A program made the position numbers and the translations under genes. 6,781 nt of DNA from Hyphomicrobiaceae bacterium (GTDB taxonomy: Bacteria; Pseudomonadota; Alphaproteobacteria; Rhizobiales; MH13), in assembly GCA_020442235.1 (NCBI GenBank), contig JAGRKQ010000096.1:5704-12484 (forward strand). The letters are read 5' to 3'. The notes beneath the pieces are model-generated. The model was not told where the DNA came from. It worked only from the letters and a program-made list of their open reading frames with translations, and did not search any database. Below, piece after piece: positions 6,365 to 6,781 of this stretch. How positions within the stretch are numbered: the stretch's first letter is position 1; every line of letters begins with the position of its first letter.

Positions 6365-6481
6365 ATGTTCACGTTCTTCACTTCGCGCGCCCGTGCGCCC
6401 CGGCCCTTCGTCTGGTCCCCCGCTCTGGACCTGCGCGACCCGCGCATCACGGCAGCGCTCGTCACCTTCGCCGGCAACTGA
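6365..6481 (+). CDS. Small ORF, 38-aa hypothetical protein or leader peptide
   Basis: An ATG-to-TGA frame of 38 codons that I do not recognise. Support for it being real is an AGAGG ribosome site 5 nt upstream and coding-like base use, with G or C in the third position of 34 of 38 codons. The product starts MFTFF, has a basic proline-rich stretch RARAPRP (8-14), then FVWSP and LDLRDPRITAALVTFAGN (21-38). It has no membrane segment, no signal peptide and no cysteine, and no run of a single amino acid as in amino-acid attenuator peptides. It lies 56 bp before the metallophosphoesterase start in the same direction, so the two are probably co-transcribed. It could be a stable small protein or a regulatory leader peptide. 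An overlapping frame from 6288 covers the same DNA but lacks comparable support. Confidence 0.55.
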   Translation: MFTFFTSRARAPRPFVWSPALDLRDPRITAALVTFAGN

Positions 6482-6537
6482 CCGGAACCACGAACAGGCT
6501 GGACGGAACGGGCCCGATCGGCAAGTGTGCCGACGCC

Positions 6538-6781
6538 ATGTTCCGTCTCGCCCACCTGTCCGATCTGCACATTTCACCCCTGCCGCGCATACGCCGCCTC
6601 GACCTGATGTCGAAGCGCGTGCTTGGCTATGCCAACTGGACGCGCAATCGCGGGAAGCGCACGGCGGACTGGGTCCTGGCCAGTCTGCTGGCCGATCTTG
6701 ATCGCAAGGCGCCTGATCATGTCGCCGTGACCGGCGATCTCGTCAATCTTGCCCTTGCCGAAGAGTTCGACACCGCGGGAA
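6538..6781 (+). CDS. Metallophosphoesterase, N-terminal part (runs off the window)
   Basis: The first 81 codons of a calcineurin-like metallophosphoesterase (Icc/COG1409-like). Two metal-binding motifs are visible: D9-x-H11 in HLSDLHIS, and G66-D67 in VTGDLVN. The later GNH(E/D) and histidine motifs lie beyond the window. Between them, SKRVLGYANWTRNR (25-38) is typical of a bacterial subgroup often annotated simply as metallophosphoesterase. The enzyme would hydrolyse a phosphomonoester or phosphodiester with a two-metal centre; the substrate is unknown. ATG at 6538 is chosen because it precedes the DLH motif by the usual few residues and no in-frame ATG, GTG or TTG lies between it and the region of the small ORF stop. 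The ribosome site is weak (AAGTG is about 10 nt upstream), which would suit expression dependent on upstream translation. It is in line with, and probably co-transcribed with, the 38-codon ORF. Confidence 0.88.
   Translation, partial: MFRLAHLSDLHISPLPRIRRLDLMSKRVLGYANWTRNRGKRTADWVLASLLADLDRKAPDHVAVTGDLVNLALAEEFDTAG

Noticed and set aside
6485..6509. Three GAAC repeats resembling an alphaproteobacterial LexA box
   Set aside because: The spacings are 3 and 10 bp, not the required 7 bp, and they lie between coding regions rather than in a promoter.
6158..6577. An N-terminal extension of the Nudix protein to 297 aa
   Set aside because: The added 140 residues would cross the intergenic region, the small ORF and the phosphoesterase start, and show no Nudix homology; ATG at 6157 has a proper ribosome site.
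6288..6701. A 137-codon + strand frame starting MSLAISKDE
   Set aside because: It overlaps the 38-codon ORF and the phosphoesterase in another frame. Beyond the first 20 or so residues it is an S/R/P-rich shadow. A short leader peptide from this ATG cannot be excluded.

Overview
The window looks like a piece of chromosome from a high-GC alphaproteobacterium, most likely Hyphomicrobiales (Rhizobiales). This rests on the strong G/C preference at third codon positions and on the gene families and their order. No mobile element, rRNA, tRNA, CRISPR array or plasmid gene was seen.

Left part (1-4975, + strand): the distal end of a MoxR/DUF58-type membrane operon. It holds the last codons of a DUF58 protein (1-102), then a 933-aa protein with a BatA-type N-terminus and a C-terminal DUF4159 domain (99-2900), then a 690-aa membrane protein with a von Willebrand A domain and a glutamine-amidotransferase-like fold (2903-4975). 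The genes are tightly coupled: a 4-bp ATGA overlap, then a 2-bp gap. In related bacteria a MoxR AAA+ ATPase gene lies just upstream of DUF58; it would fall outside this window. The likely picture is an inner-membrane assembly with large periplasmic domains acting with a MoxR-type chaperone ATPase in envelope or metal-dependent protein maturation. Its exact job is not established.

Middle part (4984-6157, - strand): a GNAT acetyltransferase (4984-5541), convergent with the operon with only 8 bp between the stops, and a Nudix hydrolase (5684-6157) upstream of it. Between them a GC-rich hairpin with a pyrimidine-rich tail (5582-5602) looks like a terminator or attenuator and argues for the shorter GNAT start.

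Right part (6158-6781): a divergent intergenic region (6158-6364), an unannotated-looking 38-codon small ORF with a good ribosome binding site (6365-6481), and the beginning of a metallophosphoesterase (6538 to the window end). The leader of the small ORF carries a 9-bp segment (6257-6265) perfectly complementary to the segment containing the small ORF's Shine-Dalgarno sequence (6352-6360), with a further 9-bp hairpin between them. This possible ribosome-site-sequestering leader plus small protein is the least explained part of the window. The rest is recognisable conserved chromosomal content.
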